This document shows positions 15,608 to 22,829 of a stretch of DNA of 64,000 nt, in pieces. The notes beneath the pieces are model-generated. The model was not told the DNA's origin. It made no database searches and saw nothing but the letters and a program-made list of their open reading frames with translations. Position 1 is the first letter of the stretch. The number at the start of each line of letters is the position of its first letter. The DNA is taken from assembly GCF_017876535.1 (NCBI RefSeq), contig NZ_JAGIOF010000001.1, positions 2,542,001 to 2,606,000 on the forward strand. Reading direction: 5' to 3'. The position numbers and the translations under genes are program-made. Source of the DNA: Paeniglutamicibacter kerguelensis. Its GTDB lineage: Bacteria > Actinomycetota > Actinomycetes > Actinomycetales > Micrococcaceae.

Positions 15608-16001
15608 CGCGCGCAGGAGCGGCCACCGGAACGGCCGCAGCTTCGTGCCATGCCTGCCGCAGTGGTTCCAGCAAGGAGATTGCTTGGCGCGTCAGTGCCG
15701 GATCTCGGCGGATGTTCGCATTGACCAGCAGTTGGGTCGCGAAGGCGTACAGGCTTTGCAGGCCCTGCGCGCCGTCCCAAGAATCCGTGTTCAGGGATGA
15801 AACGAGTTCGGCAATAATGTCCTGCGCATGCATGAGGTTGTCGGAGGCAGCGATCCAGTCCTGCGCCAGCTGCGCTGCTTCAGCCCTATTCAGGTCAAGA
15901 AGCAACCGGTCATAGAGCATTGTCAGCAAGCGCGCCGGGCTGGCCGAGAGGATTGCTTCGCGGTTCAGCTGCGCGCGTTTCTGTGCGGGATTCATCATCA
16001 T
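15585..16001 (-). CDS. fliS: Flagellin export chaperone FliS
   Basis: FliS binds the flagellin C-terminus in the cytoplasm and prevents premature polymerisation. The 138-aa product has the family pattern ILSASPARLLTMLYDRLLLD near the N-terminus, then NLMHAQDIIAELVSSLN and LYAFATQLLVNANIRRD. It overlaps fliD by four bases. The C-terminal 20 residues are Ala/Pro-rich. Confidence 0.93.
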   Translation of the reverse strand: MMMNPAQKRAQLNREAILSASPARLLTMLYDRLLLDLNRAEAAQLAQDWIAASDNLMHAQDIIAELVSSLNTDSWDGAQGLQSLYAFATQLLVNANIRRDPALTRQAISLLEPLRQAWHEAAAVPVAAPARDGGTFVG

Positions 16002-17323
16002 TTGCCCTGCGCACCCGTGCTCAAGGAGTTAAGCTGCGAGGCCATGTAATTCTGTTGGGAATTGAGCTTGCTCAACTGCACTTCAAGGGCGGAATAGGTG
16101 CGCTTTAGGGAGGCTTCGCGCGTAGCAAGTCGTCGGTCCCAATCCAGGACCTGGGCATCAAGCCGGGAAACCATGGATTCCTGCCCCTTGATGTGCATGG
16201 TGATTATCCCGTCGTATTTGTCCGACAGGTTCGCGGTGACTGTTGAAACGCGTGAGGCAACAGTTTGCATCACAGATTCGATGCGCGCCGGGTCCTCGGC
16301 CAGAACTTTTGCAAACTTTTCTGCGTTGAATTCCAGTTTGCCGTCTTTGGTGATCGAGATGCCGATCTCCGATGGCGACTTTCCATCGATTGGCATGACC
16401 ACTGCATCCATCACTTGCTTCTTGACGTCCCGCGCAGTGCTGTCGCCCGTGAAAATCATGCCGGATGTTGAACCGCCCACACCACTTGTGACTGCCGAGT
16501 TTAGGGCAATAAACTTGAAAAGATCATTGAGGGAATCAACCAAATCCGAAGCAGTCTTAGAGGTTGATTCTGTGTCGCGGGCCACCGAAATAGTGACAGG
16601 TTCCGTTGATGTCTTGGATACCGTGACGTCCACGCCCGGAAGCAAGGAAGTGAAGGTATTGGTGGCGGAACCAACTTTTTGCTCGGCGTCGGTGCCCGCC
16701 CAAAGAGTCAACGCGGCGTCCTCCGCCGTTCGAATCACTTTCAGATCCTCCGCGGTACTCCCATCGGCCTTGGTAATGGTGAAAGCGTTCTTGGCACCGG
16801 TATCCGTTGAGGAGAATTGCACACGGAATGTTCCGTCACCAGTTGCGACCTTGACAGCTTTGACGCCGGCATCGGACGCGTTGACGGCCTTGATTACATC
16901 ATCCAGCGAATTCGAATCGGCAACGATGTTGGTGGTTTTGGTTCCATCCGCGGACTTGATGGCAAACTTCGAGGCAGGCCATTCAGTTACGGCCTCCGAT
17001 ACGTGAATCTGGCTTTGGGCAAGCTTCGTTACAGTGACGTCCAGGGAACCGGGGTTGGCACCGGCTCCGGCGGTAGCCTTGACGCCATCGGAGCTGCTGG
17101 AGGTGGTGAAAAGCTGAAGGGACTCGGGCTTGGCCAGCTTCTTAGTAAGGTTGGCCAGATCGGCTACCTTGGTGTTCAGCGCTTGCAGGGCACTGACCAT
17201 AGTCTGGGTGGATTTGACCTTGTTCTTCAGGATGTTCTGCGGAATCGCTTCAACCTGCATCAGGGATTTGATCAGTTCAGTGGTGTTCAATCCACTGGCT
17301 AGTCCGTCGAGTGCCAGGCCCAT
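15998..17323 (-). CDS. fliD: Flagellar filament cap protein FliD
   Basis: FliD caps the filament and guides flagellin insertion. The N-terminus shows the HAP2 signature (GLASGLNTTELIKSLMQVEA), and the C-terminal HAP2 domain has DLVDSLNDLFKF, ISITKDGKLEFNAEKFAKVL and a long terminal coiled coil. Length is 441 aa. GGAG lies five bases before the ATG. It is separated from fliC by about 200 bases containing two hairpins and no sigma28-like element, so it may depend on readthrough from fliC. Confidence 0.95.
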   Translation of the reverse strand: MGLALDGLASGLNTTELIKSLMQVEAIPQNILKNKVKSTQTMVSALQALNTKVADLANLTKKLAKPESLQLFTTSSSSDGVKATAGAGANPGSLDVTVTKLAQSQIHVSEAVTEWPASKFAIKSADGTKTTNIVADSNSLDDVIKAVNASDAGVKAVKVATGDGTFRVQFSSTDTGAKNAFTITKADGSTAEDLKVIRTAEDAALTLWAGTDAEQKVGSATNTFTSLLPGVDVTVSKTSTEPVTISVARDTESTSKTASDLVDSLNDLFKFIALNSAVTSGVGGSTSGMIFTGDSTARDVKKQVMDAVVMPIDGKSPSEIGISITKDGKLEFNAEKFAKVLAEDPARIESVMQTVASRVSTVTANLSDKYDGIITMHIKGQESMVSRLDAQVLDWDRRLATREASLKRTYSALEVQLSKLNSQQNYMASQLNSLSTGAQGK

Positions 17324-17361
17324 GCCGTCTCCGCTTCTTCAGTCTTATTTGTATACCGAGA

Positions 17362-17411
17362 ATCTCCCGCGGCAAGCGCGCACAAAGTGCTGCGCGGATG
17401 CCACGGGAGAT
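17362..17411 (-). terminator. Hairpin between fliC and fliD
   Basis: Arms 17362-17374 and 17399-17411 pair over 13 bp with one G-T wobble; the loop holds further GC complementarity. On the minus strand it lies downstream of fliC and about 40 bases before fliD. There is no T run, so partial termination or mRNA stabilisation of the flagellin transcript is more likely than a full stop. Confidence 0.5.
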
Positions 17412-17470
17412 CCTTGGGTGATGCTTTGTGTTTCCTCAACCGTTGACTTACCTGTTGGCAGCTTGGGGGT

Positions 17471-17485
17471 ATGCCAACTTGGCAT
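17471..17485. repeat. Short perfect inverted repeat after fliC
   Basis: ATGCCAA-C-TTGGCAT: two 7-base arms around one base, 41 bases past the fliC stop. It could be a protein-binding site or the tip of a small terminator hairpin (GGG/CCC extend it with one bulge). Function unknown. Confidence 0.4.
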
Positions 17486-17526
17486 CCCGGTTTAGAAAAC
17501 GATCATGCTAGTCCGAGCCAGAATTT

Positions 17527-18369
17527 CTAGCGGAGCAGCGAAAGGATGCCCTGGGTGGACTGGTTTGCCTGCGCGAGCATGGACGTACCGGCCTGGGACA
17601 GGATGTTCTTGGCGGTGAACTTGACCATTTCGCCGGCCATGTCAACGTCGCGGATGCGGGACTCTGCAGCAGAGAGATTTTCGCGGGAGACGTTCAGCGA
17701 GTTGATTGCCGATTCGAAGCGGTTCTGCGAAGCACCCAATCCTGAACGAGCAGTGGAGACGGTCTTGATGTGACCGTCGAGTGCAGTAATCGTGGCCAGC
17801 GCTGCGGTCTTGTCTGCGAAACCGGCCGCGGAAAGGGTAGTAACCGCGGTGCCAATGAGGCTAACGTCAGTCATCTTGACATCGATCTGATCCGCGGTAG
17901 CAGATCCGCCGGCACCAACCTGGAAAGTCATATCCGTTGCAGCGGCAGCGGTGTCGAGCAGCTTAATGCCGTTGAAGTTGGTGGACTCACTGATGCGCGT
18001 GAGTTCCTTGCCCAGGGCCTCAACTTCGGTCTTGATAGCACCACGTGAATCGGCGTTGTTCGAATCGTTGCCGGACTGGACGGCCAAGTCACGAACGCGC
18101 TGCAGGATCGAGTGAACCTCGGTCAAGGCGCCTTCAGCGGTCTGGATGACCGAGATACCGTCCTGGGCGTTGCGTGCTGCAACAGCCGAGCCGTTGACCT
18201 GCGAACGCAGGCCCTCGGAGATGGACAAGCCGGCAGCGTCGTCAGCTGCACGGTTGATGCGCAGGCCGCTGGAGAGCTTTTCGAGCGACTTGGAAAGGTC
18301 GTTCTGCGTGTTGGACAGGTTTCGGTGCGAGTTGAGCGCCGAAATGTTGGTGTTGATTTGCATACCCAT
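17527..18369 (-). CDS. fliC: Flagellin
   Basis: This is the filament subunit. The N-terminal D0/D1 signature starts at residue 3 (QINTNISALNSHRNLSNTQN, ADDAAGLSISEGLRSQV), and the C-terminus has the matching pattern (SRIRDVDMAGEMVKFT, SMLAQANQSTQGILSLLR). At 280 aa the variable centre is very short (about residues 140-195), giving a thin, D0/D1-dominated filament protein. The ATG at 18369 is chosen because GGAGG lies eight bases upstream; an open frame extends 14 codons further without support. A sigma28-type promoter is at 18432-18460. Confidence 0.97.
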   Translation of the reverse strand: MGMQINTNISALNSHRNLSNTQNDLSKSLEKLSSGLRINRAADDAAGLSISEGLRSQVNGSAVAARNAQDGISVIQTAEGALTEVHSILQRVRDLAVQSGNDSNNADSRGAIKTEVEALGKELTRISESTNFNGIKLLDTAAAATDMTFQVGAGGSATADQIDVKMTDVSLIGTAVTTLSAAGFADKTAALATITALDGHIKTVSTARSGLGASQNRFESAINSLNVSRENLSAAESRIRDVDMAGEMVKFTAKNILSQAGTSMLAQANQSTQGILSLLR

Positions 18370-18431
18370 GGTGAATTCCTCCGTGAGACGGGTGTCTGGT
18401 ACGAGGTCCATCCATGGACCTCAATCACCGA

Positions 18432-18460
18432 CTATCGGCAGTCATCAACATGGGGTTAGC
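18432..18460 (-). promoter_or_regulatory. Sigma28-type promoter of fliC
   Basis: On the minus strand: GCTAAC (18460-18455), 15 bases, GCCGATAG (18439-18432), about 60 bases before the flagellin start. GCCGATA and the TAA-N15 spacing match the established FliA/SigD consensus. Confidence 0.8.
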
Positions 18461-18488
18461 GGTTCCCGGAAAATTATTGGAAAGGAAC

Positions 18489-19307
18489 CTAAACCGCAGG
18501 CACCAATGACTCGGTGCCGTATGCCATACGGGCGATTCCTCCCGTGGCCCGGTCTTGAAACTCATGCAGGTAGGCGTCTCGGCGCTGCGCTGCAGCACGG
18601 GTCAAGGCCGCTGAAGGTACCGGCGAAACCTCGGGCATGTAGTTTTTTTGCAAGCCCTCTTGCAGCAGCTTCACCGCAGAGGTTCGACGCTGCGACACCG
18701 CCGAATGTGTGATTCCCATTTCGGCTGCCAGTTCCTTGACGGTGGACCCCTGGAAGTAAATGCGCTCAATCACCATGCGCAAATTCTCCGGCAGCGCGGC
18801 CACCGCCTCGCGCACTACCAGAACGCTTTCGACTTCAAGAACGGATTCTTCAGGTGTGAGGTTGTTCGAACTTAGGTAATCGTTCATCGCATCGTCGATG
18901 CCGACAACCGTGCGTGCAGAATCAGTAAGCGCGGCAATTGTCGATTCCTGGTCCTTGCCCATGGCCTCGGAGAGCTCGGCGACCGTGGGAGTCCTGCCCA
19001 TGGCCGCGGTCAAGGTTGCTTGGATCGTGCGGGTTTCGGTGATGCGCTTCCGTGCACCTCGTGTGGCCCAATCGTTGGAGCGCATGTCATCGGCGAAGGC
19101 GCCGACGATGCGTCGACGGGCATATGCGCCGAATGGAACGCCAATCTTTGGATCGAATGCCTCGGCGGCCGTGATGAGAGCAATAGCACCGACCGAAGCA
19201 AGATCTTCACGGGAAAGGTGCGTTGCTTTCGCACACATTTCCGCCGCGAGATAGCCAACAAGTGGCAAATTCTCTACAACCAATTGGTTGCGTGCTTCTA
19301 GATCCAC
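18489..19307 (-). CDS. fliA: RNA polymerase sigma factor FliA (sigma28 family)
   Basis: This is the flagellar sigma factor. Region 2 spans about residues 14-83 (REDLASVGAIALITAAEAFD, GAYARRRIVGAF, SNDWATRGAR), region 3 about 93-140 and region 4 about 168-216, with a helix-turn-helix KELAAEMGITHSAVSQRRTS. A 50-residue Ala/Arg-rich tail follows region 4, making the protein (272 aa) longer than typical FliA (about 240). The GTG start at 19307 has AAGGAA seven bases upstream. It lies just upstream of its likely target fliC and divergent from flgN. No sigma28-like element was found in front of fliA itself. Confidence 0.93.
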   Translation of the reverse strand: MDLEARNQLVVENLPLVGYLAAEMCAKATHLSREDLASVGAIALITAAEAFDPKIGVPFGAYARRRIVGAFADDMRSNDWATRGARKRITETRTIQATLTAAMGRTPTVAELSEAMGKDQESTIAALTDSARTVVGIDDAMNDYLSSNNLTPEESVLEVESVLVVREAVAALPENLRMVIERIYFQGSTVKELAAEMGITHSAVSQRRTSAVKLLQEGLQKNYMPEVSPVPSAALTRAAAQRRDAYLHEFQDRATGGIARMAYGTESLVPAV

Positions 19308-19439
19308 TGGGGCGTTCCTTACCGCATAGAGAGAGTCCCAGGCCGGTGCGTATTGTCACTGGCCAAACGGCAATTTCTCCCCAAAGAACCTCGCCACATG
19401 AGATATTAGCGGCAAATTCAACTTTGTGGGGTTATTTTG

Positions 19440-19468
19440 GCTAACGCGTGTCGTTATGAAGCCGATAG
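19440..19468 (+). promoter_or_regulatory. Sigma28-type promoter candidate for flgN-flgK-flgL-fliW
   Basis: GCTAAC (19440-19445), 15 bases, GCCGATAG (19461-19468), 57 bases before the flgN ATG. Both half-sites are identical to the fliC element although it lies on the opposite strand. Confidence 0.78.
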
Positions 19469-19525
19469 ATTGAACCAACTGGGGAAATTTTGGGGGATAC
19501 CTAGAGCTTTGGGAGGAAAACATCC

Positions 19526-20011
19526 ATGGGAACCAATGAGCTTTCGGTGCTGTTATGGAAAGAACGCGAATTACTCGAACTGCTTCAATTCAAATTGGAA
19601 GAGCAGCATTTGCTACTCGTGGCAGGAAAATCGCGTTGGATTGACCTGGCAACCCGAGAAATTGAAAGTGTTCTGGAAAAAGTCCACACAGCGGGCTTGG
19701 TGCGCGCACTGGAGGCTTCAGGCGTTGCAGCCGATTGGGGACTTGCCGACGATTCCTCGCTGGCAGAGATAATCGGATCGGCACCCGATGGCCCGTGGAA
19801 GGAAATCTTCGCTGCCCACCTTGGTGCATTGCGGTCAACAAGCACCGAAATAGCCAGCCTCCGCGACGCAAACGAGCAGTACCTGCGCGCAGCATTCCGA
19901 TCAACCCAAGAGACACTTGCCACTTTGGGTGAAGACTCTTCGCTTTATGGGCCCAAGGGCTCATCCCCGGCGCAACACGTCGGGGCACACATCATCGACA
20001 CAAACCTCTAA
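19526..20011 (+). CDS. flgN: Flagellar export chaperone FlgN
   Basis: FlgN is the cytoplasmic chaperone for the hook-filament junction proteins FlgK and FlgL. The 161-aa protein is helical, with the FlgN pattern LWKERELLELLQFKLEEQHL near the start and a second coiled segment LRDANEQYLRAAFRSTQETL. GGGAGG precedes the ATG by nine bases. It lies nine bases upstream of flgK, the expected partner. Confidence 0.9.
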   Translation: MGTNELSVLLWKERELLELLQFKLEEQHLLLVAGKSRWIDLATREIESVLEKVHTAGLVRALEASGVAADWGLADDSSLAEIIGSAPDGPWKEIFAAHLGALRSTSTEIASLRDANEQYLRAAFRSTQETLATLGEDSSLYGPKGSSPAQHVGAHIIDTNL

Positions 20012-20020
20012 GGAGTCCCC

Positions 20021-21460
20021 GTGAGCACGTTCAGTGGCCTGAATACTGCTATGACAGGCCTGAATGCGGCACGCTTGGCAATGGAAACGGCCGGCAACAA
20101 CTTGGCCAATGTGGGCACCAAGGGGTACACCCGCCAGCGCGCCGACTTTGTTTCCGTCGGTTCCGTTGCACAGACGGGGCTTCTGACTTCTCGCAATGGC
20201 GTGGGACAAGGCGTAGCCCTCACGGGCATTGCACGGCTTTCCGATGCCCACCTCGAAGCCCGCGTCCGCGGGACCTTGGCCTTTGCCTCGCAGGCCGATG
20301 TGCGCGCCGAGGGTCTTTCCAACCTTGAGGGAGTCCTCCGCGAGCCAGGCGAAAACGGCCTTTCCGCCTTGCTCAATGAGTTTTGGGCTGGATGGGAAGA
20401 CGTTGCCACCCAGCCGGGGGCGACCTCCCCCGCGGCCGTCCTGCTGGAACGGGCAAAGGCCGTGGTAGACCGGATCTCCCTCTCGCACACGGAGATATCC
20501 ACCCAGTGGAATGCCCAAAGGCAAGGCCTCGACACGATGGCCAACGAAATCAACACCGCTGCCACCGCCATCGCGGAACTGAACGGCCAGATTCGTTCGT
20601 CGGTTGCCGCTGGCGGCGCTCCCAACGCCCTTCTAGATCAGCGCGCGCTGCTCAGCGACCGCATTGCAGAACTATCCGGGGCCACCGTTCGCGAGTCGCC
20701 TGACGGAACCATTGACGTGTTGATTGGTGGAAACGCCTTGGTCAGCGGCACCACGGTTCGCCCCGTCGAGGTCGCCGGAGGACAGTCAATGGATACCGAC
20801 CCCGCAGCTACCTTGCGGTGGGCCCACCGTCCAGGTGATTCGATAGGTCTTGAATCTGGCCGAATAGCGGGAGCGCTCTCGCTTATTGCACCGTCCAACA
20901 CAACCGGCACCGGCGGCGCACTTGCGGAATCGGCCAAGTCGTTGAACTCCATCGCAGTGGAACTTGCAACACGCGTCAATGACGCCCAGGCCAAGGGCGT
21001 GACGGTTGACGGGGTTCAGGGCAAAGACTTCTTTAGTTTCGACCCGGCCAATGCCGCCTTGTCGCTGAAGGTGCTCGCCAGCGGCGCCAAGGACCTGGCC
21101 ACGGGCAAGGCCCCGACCCCGCCCGCAGTATGGGATCCGGCCAATGCCTTGGACGGGTCCAACGCGTCAGCCATGTCCCAGTTGGGCAAAGTCAAGGACG
21201 GCCCCGACGCCCTGTGGGCAAATATGGTGATCAAGATCGGTGTAGCAACCAAGTCGGAAGCGCAGCAGGCCGTCTCCACCGCGGTTGCGGCATCCAGCGC
21301 CCAAGCCGCCCAGCTCTCGGTATCCGCGGTTTCCCTCGATGAGGAAAACGTCGCACTGCTGGCCCACCAACATGCTTTCCAGGGCGCCGCACGTGTGATG
21401 ACGGCCGTCGATGAAATGCTCGACACCCTTATCAACCGCACCGGGCTCGTTGGACGATAG
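20021..21460 (+). CDS. flgK: Flagellar hook-filament junction protein FlgK (HAP1)
   Basis: FlgK forms the first junction layer between hook and filament. The N-terminal rod/hook signature is clear (GLNTAMTGLNAARLAMETAG, NNLANVGTKGYTRQRADFV). The C-terminus has VSLDEENVALLAHQHAFQGA and a terminal helix ending in INRTGLVGR. GTG start with AGGAG six bases upstream; length 479 aa is typical. Confidence 0.96.
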   Translation: MSTFSGLNTAMTGLNAARLAMETAGNNLANVGTKGYTRQRADFVSVGSVAQTGLLTSRNGVGQGVALTGIARLSDAHLEARVRGTLAFASQADVRAEGLSNLEGVLREPGENGLSALLNEFWAGWEDVATQPGATSPAAVLLERAKAVVDRISLSHTEISTQWNAQRQGLDTMANEINTAATAIAELNGQIRSSVAAGGAPNALLDQRALLSDRIAELSGATVRESPDGTIDVLIGGNALVSGTTVRPVEVAGGQSMDTDPAATLRWAHRPGDSIGLESGRIAGALSLIAPSNTTGTGGALAESAKSLNSIAVELATRVNDAQAKGVTVDGVQGKDFFSFDPANAALSLKVLASGAKDLATGKAPTPPAVWDPANALDGSNASAMSQLGKVKDGPDALWANMVIKIGVATKSEAQQAVSTAVAASSAQAAQLSVSAVSLDEENVALLAHQHAFQGAARVMTAVDEMLDTLINRTGLVGR

Positions 21461-21472
21461 GCAACAAGGATC

Positions 21473-22354
21473 ATGATGAGAATTACCACCGCATCGCTAA
21501 GCGCTACGACGGACCGCAATCTTCAGGTTGCCATGAACCGCCTGGCCACTGTGCAAAACAAGGCTGGGACCCAAAAGGAAATCGGGCGTCCCAGCGACGA
21601 TCCCAGCGGCACGGCCAGCACCATGGCAATCCGCGCCCAACAGCGCCAAAATGACCAGCTCACGCGCAACGTACAGGACGCCAACGGTTGGCTGTCCACC
21701 GCCGACAAGGCCTTGGGGACGACCACGGACTTGCTCCAGCAGCTGCGTGACGCCACCGTGAAGGGTGCCAACGATGGCGCACTTTCGCCGGATGCCAAGG
21801 CAGCCATTGTTCAGGAGCTCAAACAACTGCATGATTCGCTGATAAGCGTTGCGAACACCCAGTTCATGGGGCGCCACATTTTTGCCGGCAATTCCGTTGA
21901 TTCCAATGCAGTAGACGTAGCTGCCGGCTACAACTTTACTGGGGCCGGCAGCGTTGACCGACGCATCGGACCGAACTCCAGCGTCCGCGTCGATGTAGAT
22001 GGGGCCGACGTATTTGGTGAGGGGAACACCAGCGTTTTTGAGTTAGTGAACAACATAATTACCGAGCTGATCGATGGTACAAACATCGGCAGCCGAATTG
22101 GGGATGTGGATAAAATCATGCAGAAAGCACTTGGGGTGCATTCAACGATCGGTGCCAGCCATGCGGCCGTGCTCGCGGCGGACGAATCGCTGTTGACCGA
22201 CGCCGTGTCGCTGGAAGGGCAGCGAAGCCTCCTTGAGGACATCGATTTGGGGTCGATTGCTCTTCAACTCAAAACACAGGAACTTGCCTACCAGGCAGCG
22301 CTTTCCGCAGCGGCACGCACGCTGCAGCCGTCGTTGATGGATTTCCTGCGATGA
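21473..22354 (+). CDS. flgL: Flagellar hook-filament junction protein FlgL (HAP3)
   Basis: FlgL is the second junction protein and is related to flagellin. The N-terminus MRITTASLSATTDRNLQVAM with the flagellin-like GRPSDDPSGTASTMAIRAQQ and the C-terminus LKTQELAYQAALSAAARTLQ support the call. Two adjacent ATGs (21473, 21476) are possible starts behind AAGGAT. It overlaps fliW by four bases. Confidence 0.94.
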   Translation: MMRITTASLSATTDRNLQVAMNRLATVQNKAGTQKEIGRPSDDPSGTASTMAIRAQQRQNDQLTRNVQDANGWLSTADKALGTTTDLLQQLRDATVKGANDGALSPDAKAAIVQELKQLHDSLISVANTQFMGRHIFAGNSVDSNAVDVAAGYNFTGAGSVDRRIGPNSSVRVDVDGADVFGEGNTSVFELVNNIITELIDGTNIGSRIGDVDKIMQKALGVHSTIGASHAAVLAADESLLTDAVSLEGQRSLLEDIDLGSIALQLKTQELAYQAALSAAARTLQPSLMDFLR

Positions 22355-22725
22355 GCCGCGCGCTGATCCCCGTTGCCCCGCTTCCGGGCTTTCCGACGGC
22401 AACAACTCTGTCCCTGGAAGCGGTGGAGGGAGCCATCGGGCTCTATTCCCTAGTTTCCACACAGGCACCAGAACTCCGATTTTTTGTGCTGGATGCCGCA
22501 ATCCACCTTGCCGATTACAACCCGGTGTTCACCAACGAGCAGATAGCCTTGGTAGGCGATCCTGCACCCGGGGACAACAGCGTCCTAGTCATCGTCAACA
22601 CCACCGGCAACCAGCCGACGGTGAACCTGCTGGCCCCGCTGTTGGTCAACGCCGGCACCGGCTACTGCGCCCAGGTGATTCTCGAAGGCCAGGAATGGCC
22701 GCTGAGGCACGTGCTGCCCAATTAG
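22351..22725 (+). CDS. fliW: Flagellar assembly factor FliW
   Basis: FliW binds newly made flagellin and, where CsrA exists, releases CsrA block of flagellin translation. The 124-aa protein has the family patterns FPTATTLSLEAVEGAIGLYS and VIVNTTGNQPTVNLLAPLLV with N-A-G-T-G near the end. It is the last gene of the flgN operon. The usual neighbour csrA is absent here, so FliW may act without CsrA or with a distant copy. Confidence 0.92.
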   Translation: MSRALIPVAPLPGFPTATTLSLEAVEGAIGLYSLVSTQAPELRFFVLDAAIHLADYNPVFTNEQIALVGDPAPGDNSVLVIVNTTGNQPTVNLLAPLLVNAGTGYCAQVILEGQEWPLRHVLPN

Positions 22726-22752
22726 CCGGACCCGGGGCTTCCGGGCGTGTGG

Positions 22753-22778
22753 GGGCGGCTCGTCATGCGAGGCCGCCC
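22753..22778 (+). terminator. Hairpin after fliW
   Basis: Stem GGGCGGC/GCCGCCC extended by TCG/CGA across a one-base bulge; no T run. It is placed as the probable end of the flgN-flgK-flgL-fliW transcript. The remaining 50 bases before the next gene show nothing else. Confidence 0.4.
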
Positions 22779-22829
22779 TCCGCTATTGGGGGCTCACGCC
22801 GCGGCTTGGCCGCCTAAACAGCTAGGCTT

